A stretch of 64,000 nt of DNA from Rattus norvegicus (Eukaryota; Chordata; Mammalia; Rodentia; Muridae). Made by a program: the position numbers and the translations under genes. The stretch spans positions 237,851,102-237,915,101 of the forward strand of contig NC_086019.1 in assembly GCF_036323735.1 (NCBI RefSeq), in the 5' to 3' direction. Each line of letters opens with the position of its first letter. Positions within the stretch are counted from its first letter, which is position 1. Below, piece after piece: positions 1 through 12,799 of this stretch. Under the pieces are notes generated by a model that saw only the letters and a list, made by a program, of their open reading frames with translations, did not search any database and was not told where the DNA came from.

Positions 1-1790
1 AAGACCCCCTCACGGGTCTTTCAGTCAGCATCATCTCTATTAGAAAAACCGGAAATCCTCTGAATGTCTACCGATAGGAGCTCGGGAAAAGAAAATAATG
101 CAATGGCCGTGTAACGCAGCTGTAAAACTGATGTTAGGGTAATGCTTGGAATATATGAGTGGACAGCATTAGTCCCAAGGCAGTGTATAGTTTATGATGC
201 CATAGGATATATGTAAATGAGCACATACCCACCTATACATATATCTAAGGCATTTTTTATTGAAAGGACAAGCTGAAGATCAACATGCTCACAATAATTT
301 TTCCACTATGGATATTTTTGGTTAATACTTCCTCACACTTGAGTACAGTTTGTTTCTTCTCCGAGTGCCATTCTGTCTCTTAACCTTCACACTAACATAC
401 AGATTGGAATATCTTTCTAAAGCCCAACTGTACTTCATAACGTCATAGTCCTTGAGTTCTTTTCTGGACAAAAGCCAGTAATTTAGTTCTACACAAGTCC
501 GTCAGAACCCCGAGAGCAAAGGGAACTCCTCAGTCTCTGAGGCAACATCACAGAGCCCAGTGTCTGGGTTTGTTTCCCTGACAATGCCGCAAGCCGAATG
601 TCACTTGTGTCTGTTCCTATTCTTGTCACAGTCCAACCTCAGTGCTGCTAAGACATAAAAGTCAACAATAAAAATATTGAGAAGCAACTTTTAAAACCAT
701 TGATGCTTAAACCATAAGGACTTTACTCTCTAAAGACGTCCAGAAGGAAGTACGAATAGCTACTTTACTTCATACAAACTGAAGCAACGGATGGCTTCAG
801 ACAGAGAAAGGGGGCAGCTATCTGAAGTAACTAATAGCAGTGTGACCTAAGGAAACTGGAAGGGGTGGCCACAGCATACACTGTGCATGTTGTCTCAAAC
901 ACACATAAAAAGCTCCTGAATCTTTTCCAGGAACATTAAAACAGGGCCATGTAGGCAGAGGCATCTTAATTATAACGAATCCAAAATAGAAATGGCAAAA
1001 TTTTTTTTCTAAGAAAATAGCACAACTTTTTAAGCAAGTGACTTCGTATTACATTGAACACAGTAGTTGGGTTTTTTTTTGTTTTGTTTGGAAAAATTGG
1101 CTTTTTTTTTTTTAAATCAGGGAAGAAATGGCTTTATAAAGAACTAGGAGCATTCTTGCAATTGTGTGATTTAAGTAAATCATATTTAGTAGAAATTGGG
1201 ATGATTTAATGACCTCATAGTAATAAACCATTTTTCTACAGTAGAGAGACAAGCAAATCCAAGATACCCGCACTGAGGGAAACACATCCTAAGCCAGCAG
1301 ATTCCCTGTGCCAAAGTGCCACAGTGTTTTACTCCACTTACAGTTAGGCCTTAGAGCAGATGCTGTGAAGTGATCTGAAGGCCTCAATAAAACCATCATC
1401 AACTAGGAACACCCACAAACAAACCACTACACTGGAAATGTAGAAGCGCCAGATTTTTTTTTACCATCACTTCCCTGTAATTCCCGCCTAATACTTTCCA
1501 GTCAGACACGGCCCATAGAGTACAATGGAAGAAACAATGGAAACTTCATGCTGCAGGTGAGATAGGAATCCAGCCACAGCAGTGTGCAGAGAAATTAGAA
1601 ACATTACCCCAAATTCGAGAGGGAAGAGAGGCATGACAGGATCCTATAGGTTTTATATAGATTTATGTAGGATGGTTTTATGCAAAGACATTGGGTGTAA
1701 TTCAAAGTTGTAGTGTAAGAAACTGGGTCAGGAAGGATGAGACCTCAGATAAAGAGAGCAGATGCATGGCTGACTGGAGCTGGGCTGGAG
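1..1790. other. Unannotated intronic DNA
   Basis: AT-rich sequence with short T/A runs near 1000-1110. I recognise no gene, SINE or LINE here. Confidence 0.6.
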
Positions 1791-1794
1791 GGAG

Positions 1795-2298
1795 AGGCAA
1801 TGGGGCTCTTTTTCTCTCCTGAGAGACACAGCCAGCATACAGCAAATACATAGGCGAATGCCAGCAGCAAACCACTGAACTGAGAATAGGTCCCCTGTTG
1901 AAGGAATCAGAGAAAGGACTGAAAGAGCTTGAAGGGGCTCGAGACCCCCATATGATCAACAATGCCAACCAACCAGAGCTTCCAGGGACTAAGCCACTAC
2001 CCAAAGACTATACATGGACTGACCCTGGGCTCCAACCTCATAGGTAGCAATGAATAGCCTAGTAAGAGCACCAGTGGAAGGGGAAGCCCTTGGTCCTGCC
2101 AAGACTGAACCCCCAGTGAATATGATTGTTGGGGGGAGGGCGGTAATGGGGGGAGGATGGGGAGGGGAACACCCATAAATAAAGGGAGGGGGAGGGGTTA
2201 GGGTGATGTTGGCCCGGAAACCGGGAAGGGGAATAACAATCGAAATGTAAATAAGAAATACTCAAGTTAATAAAAATGGAAAAAAAAAAAGAAAAAAA
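1795..2298 (+). mobile_element. Young rat LINE-1, 3' UTR fragment with A tail
   Basis: Matches the 3' UTR of rat L1 (L1_Rn type): the stretch from gagagacacagccagcatac, the G-rich polypurine block at 2130-2200, then aataacaatcgaaatgtaaa and an A-rich tail at 2278-2300. ORF2 is absent, so the copy is severely 5'-truncated. Low divergence from the remembered consensus suggests a fairly recent insertion. Confidence 0.88.
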
Positions 2299-2514
2299 AA
2301 CACAAATGTCCCTTGAATTGTGCATGCACAGTAGAAAATGTTGAGGTGTGCACATTGTACCTCAATGGAGCGGTTTAAGAATTTTAAGAGGAGGAAAAAA
2401 TCAGAAAATTACCTATCTATGACTTCTAGTTCTTTTATCATGATACACCTACACATTTAGCTTGTATGTTAAAGAATCATGTGTCAGATAGACATTTCCT
2501 TCTCTGCCTATCTT

Positions 2515-2695
2515 GTTTTCTTAAAGATTTATTTAATGTATATGAGTACACTGTAGCTGTCTTCAGACACAAAGAAGAGGGCATCAGATCTCATTACAGA
2601 TGGTTGTGAGCCACCATGTGGTTGCTGGGATTTGAACTCAGGACCTCTGGAAGAGCAGTCAGTGCTCTTAACCACTGAGCCATCTCTCCAGCCCT
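2515..2695 (-). mobile_element. B2 SINE
   Basis: Reverse complement of B2: the A/T tail (aaagatttattt) is at the left and the tRNA-like head (ggctggagagatggctcagt) at the right. A target-site duplication tgcctatctt flanks it at 2505-2514 and 2697-2706. Confidence 0.92.
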
Positions 2696-2706
2696 GTGCC
2701 TATCTT

Positions 2707-5700
2707 TTTATCTTCAATATATATTCAGATGCTACCCTCATTTGCTAAAAACGTATTTCTTTTTACTCAAATTTTGTGAAGCCTTGACACAGGTTTAAAA
2801 ATCAACATGGATTCAAAAGCTTATAATCTCCAAAGAGGGGATTACGAGTCAATTTAACTCAAATATATAATTGTTATAAAATTCCTTATAAATGACCTAG
2901 TCCAATTAGTAGTTCTTTGCTACTACTTTAATACATTTTTACTTATTTTAATGTAATAATTCTATTCATTCTTTGAAGAACATTCCCCACAAGATACTGT
3001 GATCTCATTGGCTTCCCTCTCTGCCCCTTAACTCCTCCCAGATCCATCCCATCAACATTTTTAATATATGATTATGTAAAGCACGTTCTCTCATGCAATT
3101 TCACCTGACCTCCTATAGCCTCTGTTCTGCACTATGAAAGAGTAATAAAGGCAGATTTACAGATCTCCTGAATCAGACAAGACATGGGGACACTCCCTCA
3201 GCATTTCAAATGTGCGACATAAAACTCGTTACTTGTGTCAGAATTTCTCACATATTTGCACATGTCAACTAAAATGGATATCTGTAAATGTGTGGGTGGC
3301 GGTTTTGTTTTTGTTGTTTGCTTTTTGTATTGCAATTTACACTTAAATTGGTAAGGATGAAATAATAAACACTGGCAAAATGTGTCTGAATTTCACGGAG
3401 TTTTACTTTCACTGAGAATGAAAAGACCTTTATGGCAATGATTTGGGTCACTCTGGCCACCAGATCCTCACACCTGCCGGGCGGGGCGTATTTACTGCAG
3501 TCATGAAAGAACACAGCATGACGGAAGTGCCCAGAAAGCATTTATTCTACAAGTTCGTGTTATACTCCTCAACATTTCCTAATTAGAATCGCTAATTCTA
3601 TTAACCCAAGTAGTGATCATCATAAACTGTCTTTTTCATCTAAATGTATTCAAATGTGGGGTGTCCTTAGAAAGTTATATCCAACTTAAATGTCAATATC
3701 CTTATGTCCCAACTACTTTCCTCTGTGTCAATGTAAATTTTAGGTAATGCTATTTGGCAAAATGTGCAACATATAAACTATCGTTCTTTAAATATAAATA
3801 TTATAATATATAATATTCAATAAAAAACTTGTGGCATTTTGAGTGGCTCATTTTTCTTCATCAAATAATCAAATTTTCTTTCCCCCAGCAAAGACTTTGA
3901 TGTCCGTATGTAACTTCACAAATATAAAGAAATGCTAAGTTTATCAGCATTAGCAGCTCTTCTGCCCGATTTTAAGCCAAACACTTCACTGTCCCTAACT
4001 CTGTTCCACTCATTACTAAACACACTAAGCCCTCACCTATGTGGAACTGAGTATCCAATATGGACAGTTCAGTTGCTTTCCCTTGCTCTTCTTGAAGGTT
4101 GACAATGAGTTGAAATGGAAAAGAGAGAATCTCTTGTTGCAAAATTGAGCTGTCGTTCTTGCATGTGGCCAGGTAGCTCTGGAGAAGATTTGTATTTTAG
4201 TCGCAAGGCCTATGCACTGCCCTTGAGATTCTAATCATTATATACTAGAAAGCTTGTAATTAAATAGGCCTTCGTTCATCAGACAACAGATCTGACCCCA
4301 ATCAGATTTTTTTAATGTAGTACTTAGCCTCAATTTTACTCTTTCTGACACTTAAAAAATTAGGAAGATTTCTTTCTGCTGCTTTCATGTTTCATTAAGT
4401 ATTTGCATGATTTTGTGTAGAGATATAAATGAACTTCAAGTGTAACGGAGTCAATTCAACCAGTATTAACCAGTATTGGCTTAATCTATGAAAAACAGTT
4501 ATGTTAAACACCTGCTGTGCACTGTGCATTAAAGTTGTAGTGAAGACCATACAGTGGCTGTCAGTGCTTTAACTTCTTTCAAGGCCGCTGGCAGAAATTA
4601 AAGGCTAGGAACAAACCTGTCTAAGTGGCAGACGCATTTATGCACAAGCAGGAACTGTTTAACCCCCCTGGAAAGAAATACACTGGCCATCGCTGACAGC
4701 AGGTACCAGTACCGTACAAGGTGAGTGGCGGTGAAGAAACGACAGTTTTGAGGAAAGAGGAAACTTTCTAGAGGTTAGCAGGAGACAGAGTCCAGAGCCT
4801 CTTCCAGAAGAATTAACTCCAACTGGCTGCTCATCCAGCGAGAGAAAATCCAGTCACAGGACAGGGGCAAGGATCCTTGCTTAAGGTAAGAGTCTTGGAA
4901 AGTCTGTACTGTTCTTTTAGCAACAGACATTTTGAAGAGAATGGGAGAGGGGTGTGTGGAAAAGAAAACTAAAGAAGAAGGCGAAAGAGGGGAGAAAGGA
5001 AAAAGTGAGAGGAGGAGGGGCGTGAGGAGAGGAAGGAGAGGAAGAGGAGGAGGAGGAAGAAGAAACTGAGGATGAAAGCGGTCCATGGCAATCACATCCA
5101 TAGATCAGAGATATGAGGCGGAGGAAAATCCTCTCTTCCAACAGTCATCAAGATCAGCAAGAATCCATTTTGGAAACTGCTGCTGAGTCAGCAACTTAGT
5201 GCCACCCCCCACCCCACCCCCGCTGAGGAAAAGGTCCTCTCAAACACCTCCTGACTTAGGGAACCTGGTCCCCCAATCTGTACGGGGCTGCCTGACCAGA
5301 GGAATACCGCTAGATAAGGAGTAAAAACTTCATTAGAATACCACAGAGCTCAAGTAGGTGGAAGTCATGTCTGAGGGACATTTGGAGCCAACATGTAGAC
5401 ACGGGCTTTGTCCAAATGCTCTGCCCTGTGGCATACTGGCTCCAAGGCATTCGCTATGTGATTTCTCCCCTCAGAAACTACCAAGGCAGAGGCTGCACTC
5501 AAGGGTGCCAAGGCAGGAAACTTCAAACAGGCTCTGCCCTCCTGTGCGCTCTTTCTTCACAGGGAAGGCCAATTTAGCTCTGTCCTCTTCTTCCTGTAGC
5601 TTACTTTTTAACAGACCTTTCTGGCTGGCATTTGGGGTACCCCTGCTTCTGTTTTAGGGTGTCTAATTACATTTCCCTACTTCTGCCTATTTCTTCTCCT

Positions 5701-6280
5701 TCAGCCTGAACTACCTTAATGGCTCTTGCTGTCTTTATTAACTCCTCCACCGCCCTCTCTTCTGTGTTTTCTCCATCACACTAAGACTGATTTCCAACAG
5801 TAATAATTTAATTCCCATTCTACCATTAATAACACCTGTCATACCAGACCCATCTTGTTCATTAACCACCTCAAAACGATTGGATTTGGAGATGTGGTTT
5901 TAAAAGCAATTTATTATTAGGCCTAGCCATAGATTGTGGTTGCTTCTACAGACAGCATTTTATTCTCAGAGTCACACTGAGGACCAAGCCTGACTCCCAG
6001 AGCACACTGTGTATGCTGCTGAGTTAGCAGTCTAGCAGACAAATGGAAACCCAATCTTATTACAAACCAAGTCCTACTATAGCACTGCAAATATCTCCAT
6101 GGAGATAATAGAGGTGATTAAAAAAAACCCCAAAAATCCAAGCAATGATACAAATCCTGGTGGACATGTCCCAATACAACAATACAAGAAACATGGAAAA
6201 AAAAAAAACCAATGCAATGTGACTCTTCCAAACTTGCTGATACCACAGTAATCACATCTAATAAGAAAATTAGATGAAAT
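2707..6280. other. Unannotated intronic DNA with a purine-rich tract
   Basis: Mostly unique sequence. A GA-rich tract lies at about 4930-5070; open frames across it are low-complexity Ser/Pro/Leu readings. No recognisable exon. Confidence 0.55.
4930..5070 (+). repeat. GA-rich (polypurine) low-complexity tract
   Basis: Nearly pure purine on the plus strand (gaggagg, gaagaag). On the Prkg1-sense strand it is polypyrimidine. Confidence 0.85.
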
Positions 6281-6285
6281 CAAAA

Positions 6286-6288
<3 letters not shown>

Positions 6289-6331
<43 letters not shown>
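6289..6331 (+). repeat. (AG)n microsatellite, about 21 units
   Basis: Uninterrupted AG dinucleotides immediately before L1-like sequence that begins at about 6332. Confidence 0.95.
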
Positions 6332-6333
<2 letters not shown>

Positions 6334-7065
6334 CCAAATGGCCCTTATTGCAGATAATACAATCCTGTACATGAGACCCTAAAGGACTCTGGTAGAACTT
6401 AACTGATGAATTCGTTAAGCCAAGAGGCAGAATACAGAATCAGCACACAAAAATCAGTAGTCTTTCTATGTAACAAAAAGCATGGAGAGAAAGATACTAG
6501 GCAAGTAATCCCATCCATGGTGGCTTCGAAATGAGACAAGAATCAACTTAGCAGAGGAAGAATGAGTGGATTGGCTAGCCCAACCCCAATAGACAGATCT
6601 ACACTATGGTTCATGCTTAGGAAGCACTGCAGAGGAGAGGGCATAAAGACTGCAAGAGCCAAAAATAACAGCAGGGCAGTGGTTAAACAGTATCTCCTAG
6701 AAACAGCTGAGTAAATGGGGCAGTCACAATGGCAATATCCCGGACATGCTCACACAGAAGGGAGAAAGATCGTCCACCGGGACAAAACTTTCAAATAACA
6801 CAGCAGTGCCATTTCCGTGCCTACCATCAAGTCAAGATGGAAAAGAGATACCTATGTATCCGTTACTGCAGGGTTATTTACAGTGACCAAGTTATGGAAT
6901 CGGCCTTAGGTATCTGTCAACAGGTGAACAGATAAAGGAAATCTGTGTTTATATCGAACGGAGCTACTCAGTCATGAAGAAGAACGAAAAACATGTAAAG
7001 TCAGTGCAACTGACTATCATGTTATGTGAAATAAAAAGACACAGATGAATAGTGCGTGTTCTTCT
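6332..7065 (+). mobile_element. Old LINE-1 fragments, plus orientation, mosaic
   Basis: 6370-6530 resembles L1 ORF2 (tacagaatcagcacacaaaa and following), 6570-6745 resembles an Lx-type 3' UTR (caaccccaatagacagatct), and 6840-7060 resembles ORF2 again (gtcaacaggtgaacagataa). The segments are out of normal L1 order, so this is either more than one insertion or a rearranged copy. All are diverged and non-coding. Confidence 0.65.
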
Positions 7066-7107
7066 TATCACAGGCATTAGAACTCTTTATTGAAACGTAA
7101 AATCACA

Positions 7108-7316
7108 TGTGTGTGAGTGTGTGCAGGTATGTGTGAGTGTGTATGTGAGTGTTCATGTGAGTGTGCGTGTGTGAGCGTGAGTGTGGATGTATGTGTGTGA
7201 GTGTGTGCATGCACATGAGTGTGTGCATGTATGTGTGAGTGTGCATTACAGTGTTCATGTGAGGGTGCGTGTGTGAGCGGTGAGTGTGCATATGAGTGTG
7301 TGAATGTGTGTATTGT
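7108..7316 (+). repeat. Imperfect (TG)n microsatellite
   Basis: About 200 bp of tgtg/gagtg units. The His/Thr-rich open frames across it on the minus strand are artefacts of the repeat. Confidence 0.93.
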
Positions 7317-7519
7317 GAAAATAGAAGAGAGATAGAGGGAGAAAGCATGGGGAAGAAGGAAGGGAGATCCTTGACAGAGGGAGGGATGGTGTATGAATAC
7401 TGCAAAATTACAGGCTATACTTGAAAGAAACTGTCTTTGTGAAACCTCTATGCCAGCATAAATTTTAAAAAGAACAGTCAGTTGGCTCATAAAGGTTCCT
7501 GACTCCACACTGTCTTCAG

Positions 7520-7985
7520 GCCAATAAGCTCTGTGCTATTGACTGTGGGGGGGTGCTAATGTGAAGGAGATTATTATTAATTGGTAATACATTAAACATA
7601 TGTGTAAAACTTGTATATGGTTGATAAATCCACCCAAATTCACACAGCACCGTGGCCTTTATTCTCTTCCAGAAAGTAAGATTAAACCTATTTCTCATAT
7701 TGAAATAACCTTGTTATAAAAGCTATTTTCATTTTAACTAAAGGTTACGACAATTTTCCTCTTTACCAACACACATGGAGGGACCATTTTCCTCTTTATG
7801 GATAGGATCCTCTTCTAAACGTGTTCAAATAAAACTTTCACGGATGAGAACTACATTTGGGGATAAAGTGAACTGAGTCAGAAGGGGAGTGATGCTTGTT
7901 TCCGGGAGGAATGCCCACCCAAGTAATGTGTCAGTCCCTGTGCAATGAACAGAAGTAAAGCCATGCTGCAGTTTACACAGTTAGC
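7520..7985. other. Unannotated intronic DNA
   Basis: AT-rich unique sequence; nothing recognised. Confidence 0.55.
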
Positions 7986-7990
7986 CTTCT

Positions 7991-8092
7991 CATTGTTTTG
8001 AGAAAAGGTCTCATTTAGCCCAGGCTGGCCACAAACTAGTTACTCTTATCCTCCTAGGAAGCAGACATTGTTTGAAGGCTAGAATCATGTCT
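7991..8092 (-). mobile_element. B1-like SINE fragment
   Basis: Contains ttttgagaaaaggtctcatt and cccaggctggcc, the reverse complement of the B1/7SL core, well diverged. Confidence 0.6.
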
Positions 8093-8339
8093 GATATTGC
8101 TACCGTCCAGATAGACTACTGTTTGGTTTGTTTTATAGGAGTGGGGTGTAAATGAATTTTTGTTGAATGTGTTATGTCCATACATGAGCTTGGAAAAAGA
8201 AGTAAATTTATGATGTAGGAAACAAAAAAGTATATGCTGTATAAATGCTAACTTTGAGATGAACTGTTTTCAGCCATGGAGAAATGCATCCAGGGCCTTA
8301 CATATTTAGAGTGGTTTTTCTAGGATCACATCTAAGTTT

Positions 8340-9335
8340 GGAAGGGAAAAGTTATTTTAAGATACTAATTTTAATTTGCAATTCCATGATGACTAAGAGC
8401 TTTGAACAGTTCTTCAAGCGCTTCGCAGCCATTCAAGACTCCTGTGTTGTGAATTCTCTGTTTAGTTCTATGACCCATTTTTTGATTGGGTTGTTTGGTT
8501 TTTTTTTACACCAATCAGAATGGCTAAGATCAAAAACTCAGGGGACAGCACAGGCTGGCAAGAATGTGGAGAAAGAGGAACACTCCAGCATTGCTGGCGG
8601 GATTGCGAGCTGGTACAAACACTCTGGAAATCAATCTGGAGGTTCCTCAGAAAATTGGAAATAGATCTACCTGAAGACCCACCTATCACACTCTTGGGCA
8701 TATACTCAAAATATGATCCACCATGATGCAGGGACACGTGCTTCACTATGTTCATTGTGACCTTATTTGTGATAGCCAGAAGCTGGAAACAACCCAGATG
8801 TCCCACAATGGAATAATGGATACAGAAAATGGGGTTCATTTACACAATGGAGTTCTACTCAGCTATTAAGAACCTAGCATGCCCGTCCTCTGAGAGGCCC
8901 AAAACACAGCTGACATAGACAGACGCAGATACTTAAAGCCAACTAATGGACTGAACTCTGGGACCCCTGTTGTTGAATTAGGGAAAGGCTGGAAGAAGCT
9001 GAGGAGGGTGACCCCATAGGAAGACCAGCAGTCTCAACTAACTGTGATCTCTGAGGTCTCTCAGACCCTAAGCCACCAACCAGGCAGCATACACAAGCTG
9101 GGCCAAGGTCCCCCAACAAATATACAATAGAGAAGTGCCTGGTCTGGCCTCAGAGGGAGAACATGCCTAACCTTTGAGATACTTGAGGCCCCAGGGAATG
9201 GGGAGGCCTGTTGGTAGTGGGGAACTTGAAGACAGGGGGTTGGAAGAATAGGATAAAGAACTGTGGGAAGGTGGAATGGGATGGGGTTAATGACTGAACT
9301 GTAAAAAAGATTAAAGATAATTTTCAAAAAGATTA
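8340..9335 (+). mobile_element. LINE-1 with inverted 5' part (twin-priming structure)
   Basis: About 8365-8507 is ORF2 C-terminal sequence in minus orientation, ending at a T run. From 8508 (acaccaatcagaatggctaa) the next part of ORF2 runs in plus orientation, jumps at about 8872 from ORF2 into the 3' UTR (cctagcatgcccgtcctctg), and continues to an A-rich end near 9335. Head inversion plus 5' truncation is the known signature of twin priming during L1 insertion. The copy is dead: truncated, inverted and internally deleted. Confidence 0.85.
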
Positions 9336-9859
9336 ATTTTAAATAATTTTCATGAAAAATACACTTCAATGCATAGATAGTAAATTTCCATAAATTCAAA
9401 AGATGTGTATGAAGATTAATTGTATTTGCTCTCCTTCATGGAGCCTGAATTGTGTTAACAGTTATTAATGCAGAACTGAATGGATATCTTATAGGAACAA
9501 GACACATTAACTCATTCTTATTTGCATCTGTCAAAGAACAGCTAGATTTCACTTTCTGTATTTTCTGCTTAGAAACTAGCCTTGTTGAGACCAGTATAAC
9601 AATTCGCTTCTTATCTTCTTTCATGAGTCACATGTCCTTTTGCCAGAAGTTTGTCCTTCTGCATCACCTACTGTCGTCCTTCCTTGGTCTCCTTTCTAAA
9701 TGGTAAACTGCACCACACAGAACAGTCCACATATGAACATGAGCACACTACAAGCTGGGATTCATATGTGAGTAAGCATGTGTGAGTTTGTATGTTTCTG
9801 AGTGTGGGTGACCTCACTAAATAGTACACATTCTATCTGTCCACTTTCCTGTAAATTTC

Positions 9860-10075
9860 TCTTTTTTAAATGTATGTCTTTTTTCTATTTGAAATTTAGA
9901 TTTATTTACTTGTTACTTATATGAGTACACTGTAGCTGTCCTCAGACACACCAGAAGAGGGTATCAGATCCCATTACAGATGGTTGTGAGTCACCATGAG
10001 GTTGCTGGGAATTGAACTCAGGACCTCTGGAAGAGCAGTCAGTGCTCTTAACCACTGAGCCATCTCTACAGCCCT
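9860..10075 (-). mobile_element. B2 SINE
   Basis: Reverse-complement B2 head ends at 10075, with an A-rich tail (as T) at the left. Imperfect target duplications cctgtaaatttc (9848-9859) and cctataaatttc (10076-10087) flank it. Confidence 0.9.
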
Positions 10076-10084
10076 CCTATAAAT

Positions 10085-10500
10085 TTCATGGTTCAATTTT
10101 CTTTACATCTTAATAATATCCCACTGTGTGTGTGTGTGTGTGTGTGTGTTTATGTATGTATGTATATATGTATGTATGTATGTATGTATGTTTTCATTAA
10201 ATATTTACTGGTTGATGGACATGCTGGCACAAATTTTGTGTTATTATAATAGAGCAGCAATTAAACATGTGTGTGGATATTGCTATGGTGGGATATGGAG
10301 TTCTGTAGGCATTTGCCTAAGAGTGGAATAGCTGGCTTGCATGGTTGTCCTATTTTTAATTTTTAGAGTGTCCTCCAAACTGACTAGCATCATGGCTATG
10401 CCCGCTTCACCCTTACCAGCTGTGAATGAGGTTCCTCTCCCTGTCCTGATACCTTTTCTAACATTTGATAGTCATTTTGATTGGGGTGAGGTATTCTAGT
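10085..10500 (-). mobile_element. Old LINE-1 ORF2 fragment interrupted by a microsatellite
   Basis: Minus-orientation ORF2: gttgatggacatgctggc, cctaagagtggaatagctgg and attttgattggggtgag match the usual order. The L1 motif around cattgtgtatatgtacc has been replaced by TG/TATG repeats at 10125-10190. Confidence 0.75.
10125..10190 (+). repeat. (TG)n(TATG)n microsatellite inside L1
   Basis: About 12 TG units followed by TATG units, placed where the L1 consensus has a short GTGTATATGTA seed. Confidence 0.93.
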
Positions 10501-11960
10501 TTCAAGTCTGCCATAGAATTTCTCTTTTTGTCCTAGTAGATAAACCAGAAAAATATAATTGACAGTAAAATGTAAAAAGCCAAAACGAAGACCCATAGCT
10601 TCAGAATGGCCATTCTGACTGTATAGAAAAGTTCATGGTAACGCATTGAAGTTGGAACCAGCCATATGTTTGTTTAGGGGCTACCTGAGTCTAGCTGTGT
10701 AATGGTTTCATATGTAAAGTTACTACACTAAAATGATTTAATGGAATGAAAGAAAAAAAGAAATAAGGGAGTATATCTTTGTTCTGTACCAAGTGCTGCT
10801 CTATAAGTGTCCTTCGGGCTGAACCTTGATTATTTACCTGAATGCCTTTCTCCTCTTTAGGAATTAATACTACCAATCACAATTACTTTTCAAATTTTAT
10901 TTTAGAAACAAAATAAATAATTTCATAGTGGATCTTATGTAAGGGAGAGTACAGCCGAACGAAGACTGTATCAAGGTTAGGTAAAGTTGCAATTTCCAAT
11001 TTCTGTTGAGTATGAGAGAACGCAGGAGAGCCCTGCTACCCAGGAACCCCACAACTATCCCACGTCACTACTGCGTGGGTCAGGTCAGCAGTAGGAGCTC
11101 ATAGTGAGTGTTTTCATCTCACTAGGGCTTTCCCTTTCCCTTAAAGGAGCAGATTAAGCTCCTCCCCTTTAAGAGTGATGAAATGAAGCTCTGGCAACGG
11201 AGTGCCAGGCTTATCACTTCACTTCTTACTTAATCAACTCTGTCTATTTTGTTCCCAGTTGCTTTTCATGGGCCTCCATGCCTGCCTGCCTTTGAAGTGC
11301 ATACCAAGGAAGCCTGGAAAGCAAGTGGCGTGGATATCATTGGCAAGAGTACAGGACTCTACCACACACATGTGCCTCTCAGAGCAGGATGGTTACTCCA
11401 ACTCACTACTATATCGCTCCTCTGTGAAGTGAACTTCAGGATCCACAAACCGAATGAGAGATTCCCAAGTACACCCTTTGGCATGAGTCTAAGTTTTATT
11501 TTCCCATTTAGAATTCCATGGTTTAAAAATGGTTATGGGGCGAATGGCTGTCACCCAGTGTCCTGCACCGAAACCCATTCCTTACTGAGAGTTTGACTTT
11601 GCACTTTAGAAGAGAAATGGATACATAAGGAGGTTACTTCGGGTACACACAGGTCGGCATGGGGAAGACTGGAAACTGCTTCCCGTCATTTCTCATGGTA
11701 GAACAGAACATGAGAAACTTTAGTGATTCAGGGGAATTTAATAGCATCTATTGCCTACGGTCTCCAGACTTCAGGCTTTTACTCTGAGAGAAGAAATATG
11801 GCCTAGCAATGGGCAGACAAAAAAAGATAAGCTGTTCTATTCTAATCCCTCTGTGAACACAGCTGGAGTGATAAGTGAAGATGTTTTTATGATCATATCT
11901 TAATAATCAGTGTCAATTATCATTATGAGAAAATGACATTGAAATGCACTGACCAAAGAT
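10500..11960. other. Unannotated intronic DNA
   Basis: Unique sequence with no recognised repeat. Two overlapping open frames at 11202-11596 have no identifiable domain or splice context. Confidence 0.55.
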
Positions 11961-11969
11961 AATATATTA

Positions 11970-12118
11970 TGGTACTATGGTGACTCCAATTCTTTTAATC
12001 ATCACAACCTCATGAGGGACACGGTCTATTTTTATCTTAATTTAACAGAAGAGGCAACTGAGGACCAGGAGAGTTAAGAAAATGACCAAGCTGGTAACAG
12101 GGAATCCAAACATCTAAC
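11970..12118 (+). mobile_element. MIR SINE remnant
   Basis: The core is similar to MIR (aacagaagaggcaactgagg, gagttaagaaaatgaccaag), preceded by the typical atcctcacaacctcatgag-like stretch. An ancient mammal-wide element. Confidence 0.7.
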
Positions 12119-12339
12119 GCCATATTTTTTATCATGTCATATTGTCTGACTATCTTTCCTCTACAGTCATTTTGCCACAAAAATAGGAGCAACAGATTTA
12201 GAGAAAAGGGAATCTGAATGACAGAAACAATGGCATAGCATTGTTATGGTTAAGGAGTTTGTCATCACAGCCATTCTGGGTTGTTCAGTTCAAGCTCTTA
12301 AACTTTAGAAATTTTAAAAAAGTTATTCTCCCCCCCACC

Positions 12340-12340
<1 letters not shown>

Positions 12341-12372
<32 letters not shown>
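12341..12372 (+). repeat. (GT)n microsatellite
   Basis: About 16 GT units after a C-rich run. Confidence 0.95.
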
Positions 12373-12373
<1 letters not shown>

Positions 12374-12554
12374 TGGGGCACACTCATGCCATGCCCTTGT
12401 GTGCTTGTAGAAGTAATAGGACAATGTCATGGAGTCAGTTCTTTCCTTTCACATTGACTGGAGATCAAGCTCAGGTTTCAGACTTCCCCAATTTTTTTTT
12501 TTGTTGTTGTTGTTTTTTGCTTTTTCTCCCCATGTTGAGCCATCTCAGAACATT

Positions 12555-12600
12555 GTTTTTTATTTTTATTTTTATTTATTTTATTTTATTTTATTTTTAA
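12555..12600 (+). repeat. (TTTTA)n / T-rich low-complexity tract
   Basis: Alternating tttta and ttta units; probably an expanded A tail of an old element. Confidence 0.8.
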
Positions 12601-12604
12601 GTCG

Positions 12605-12795
12605 AGGGTTGTGATGGTTTTAATTGTCAACTTGACATAATCTAGAATCACCTGGAAAGAAGCCTTAGTGAAGGACACTTTAGAACAGCCTGGCCTCTGG
12701 GCCTGTGTCTGGGGAATGTTTTGATTATATCCTTTGAGGTGAGAAGACCTGCCCACTGTAGGTGGCACCAATTCCTAGGCAGGAACTCCTGCACT
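12605..12795 (+). mobile_element. Rodent interspersed repeat, family not named (copy 1)
   Basis: Contains gatggttttaattgtcaact, ctagaatcacctgg, gacctgcccactgtaggtgg and ccaattcctaggcagg, a well-known rodent repeat pattern. I cannot assign the family name with certainty. Related copies lie at 15765-16197 and 58325-58690. Confidence 0.65.
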
Positions 12796-12799
12796 GAGT

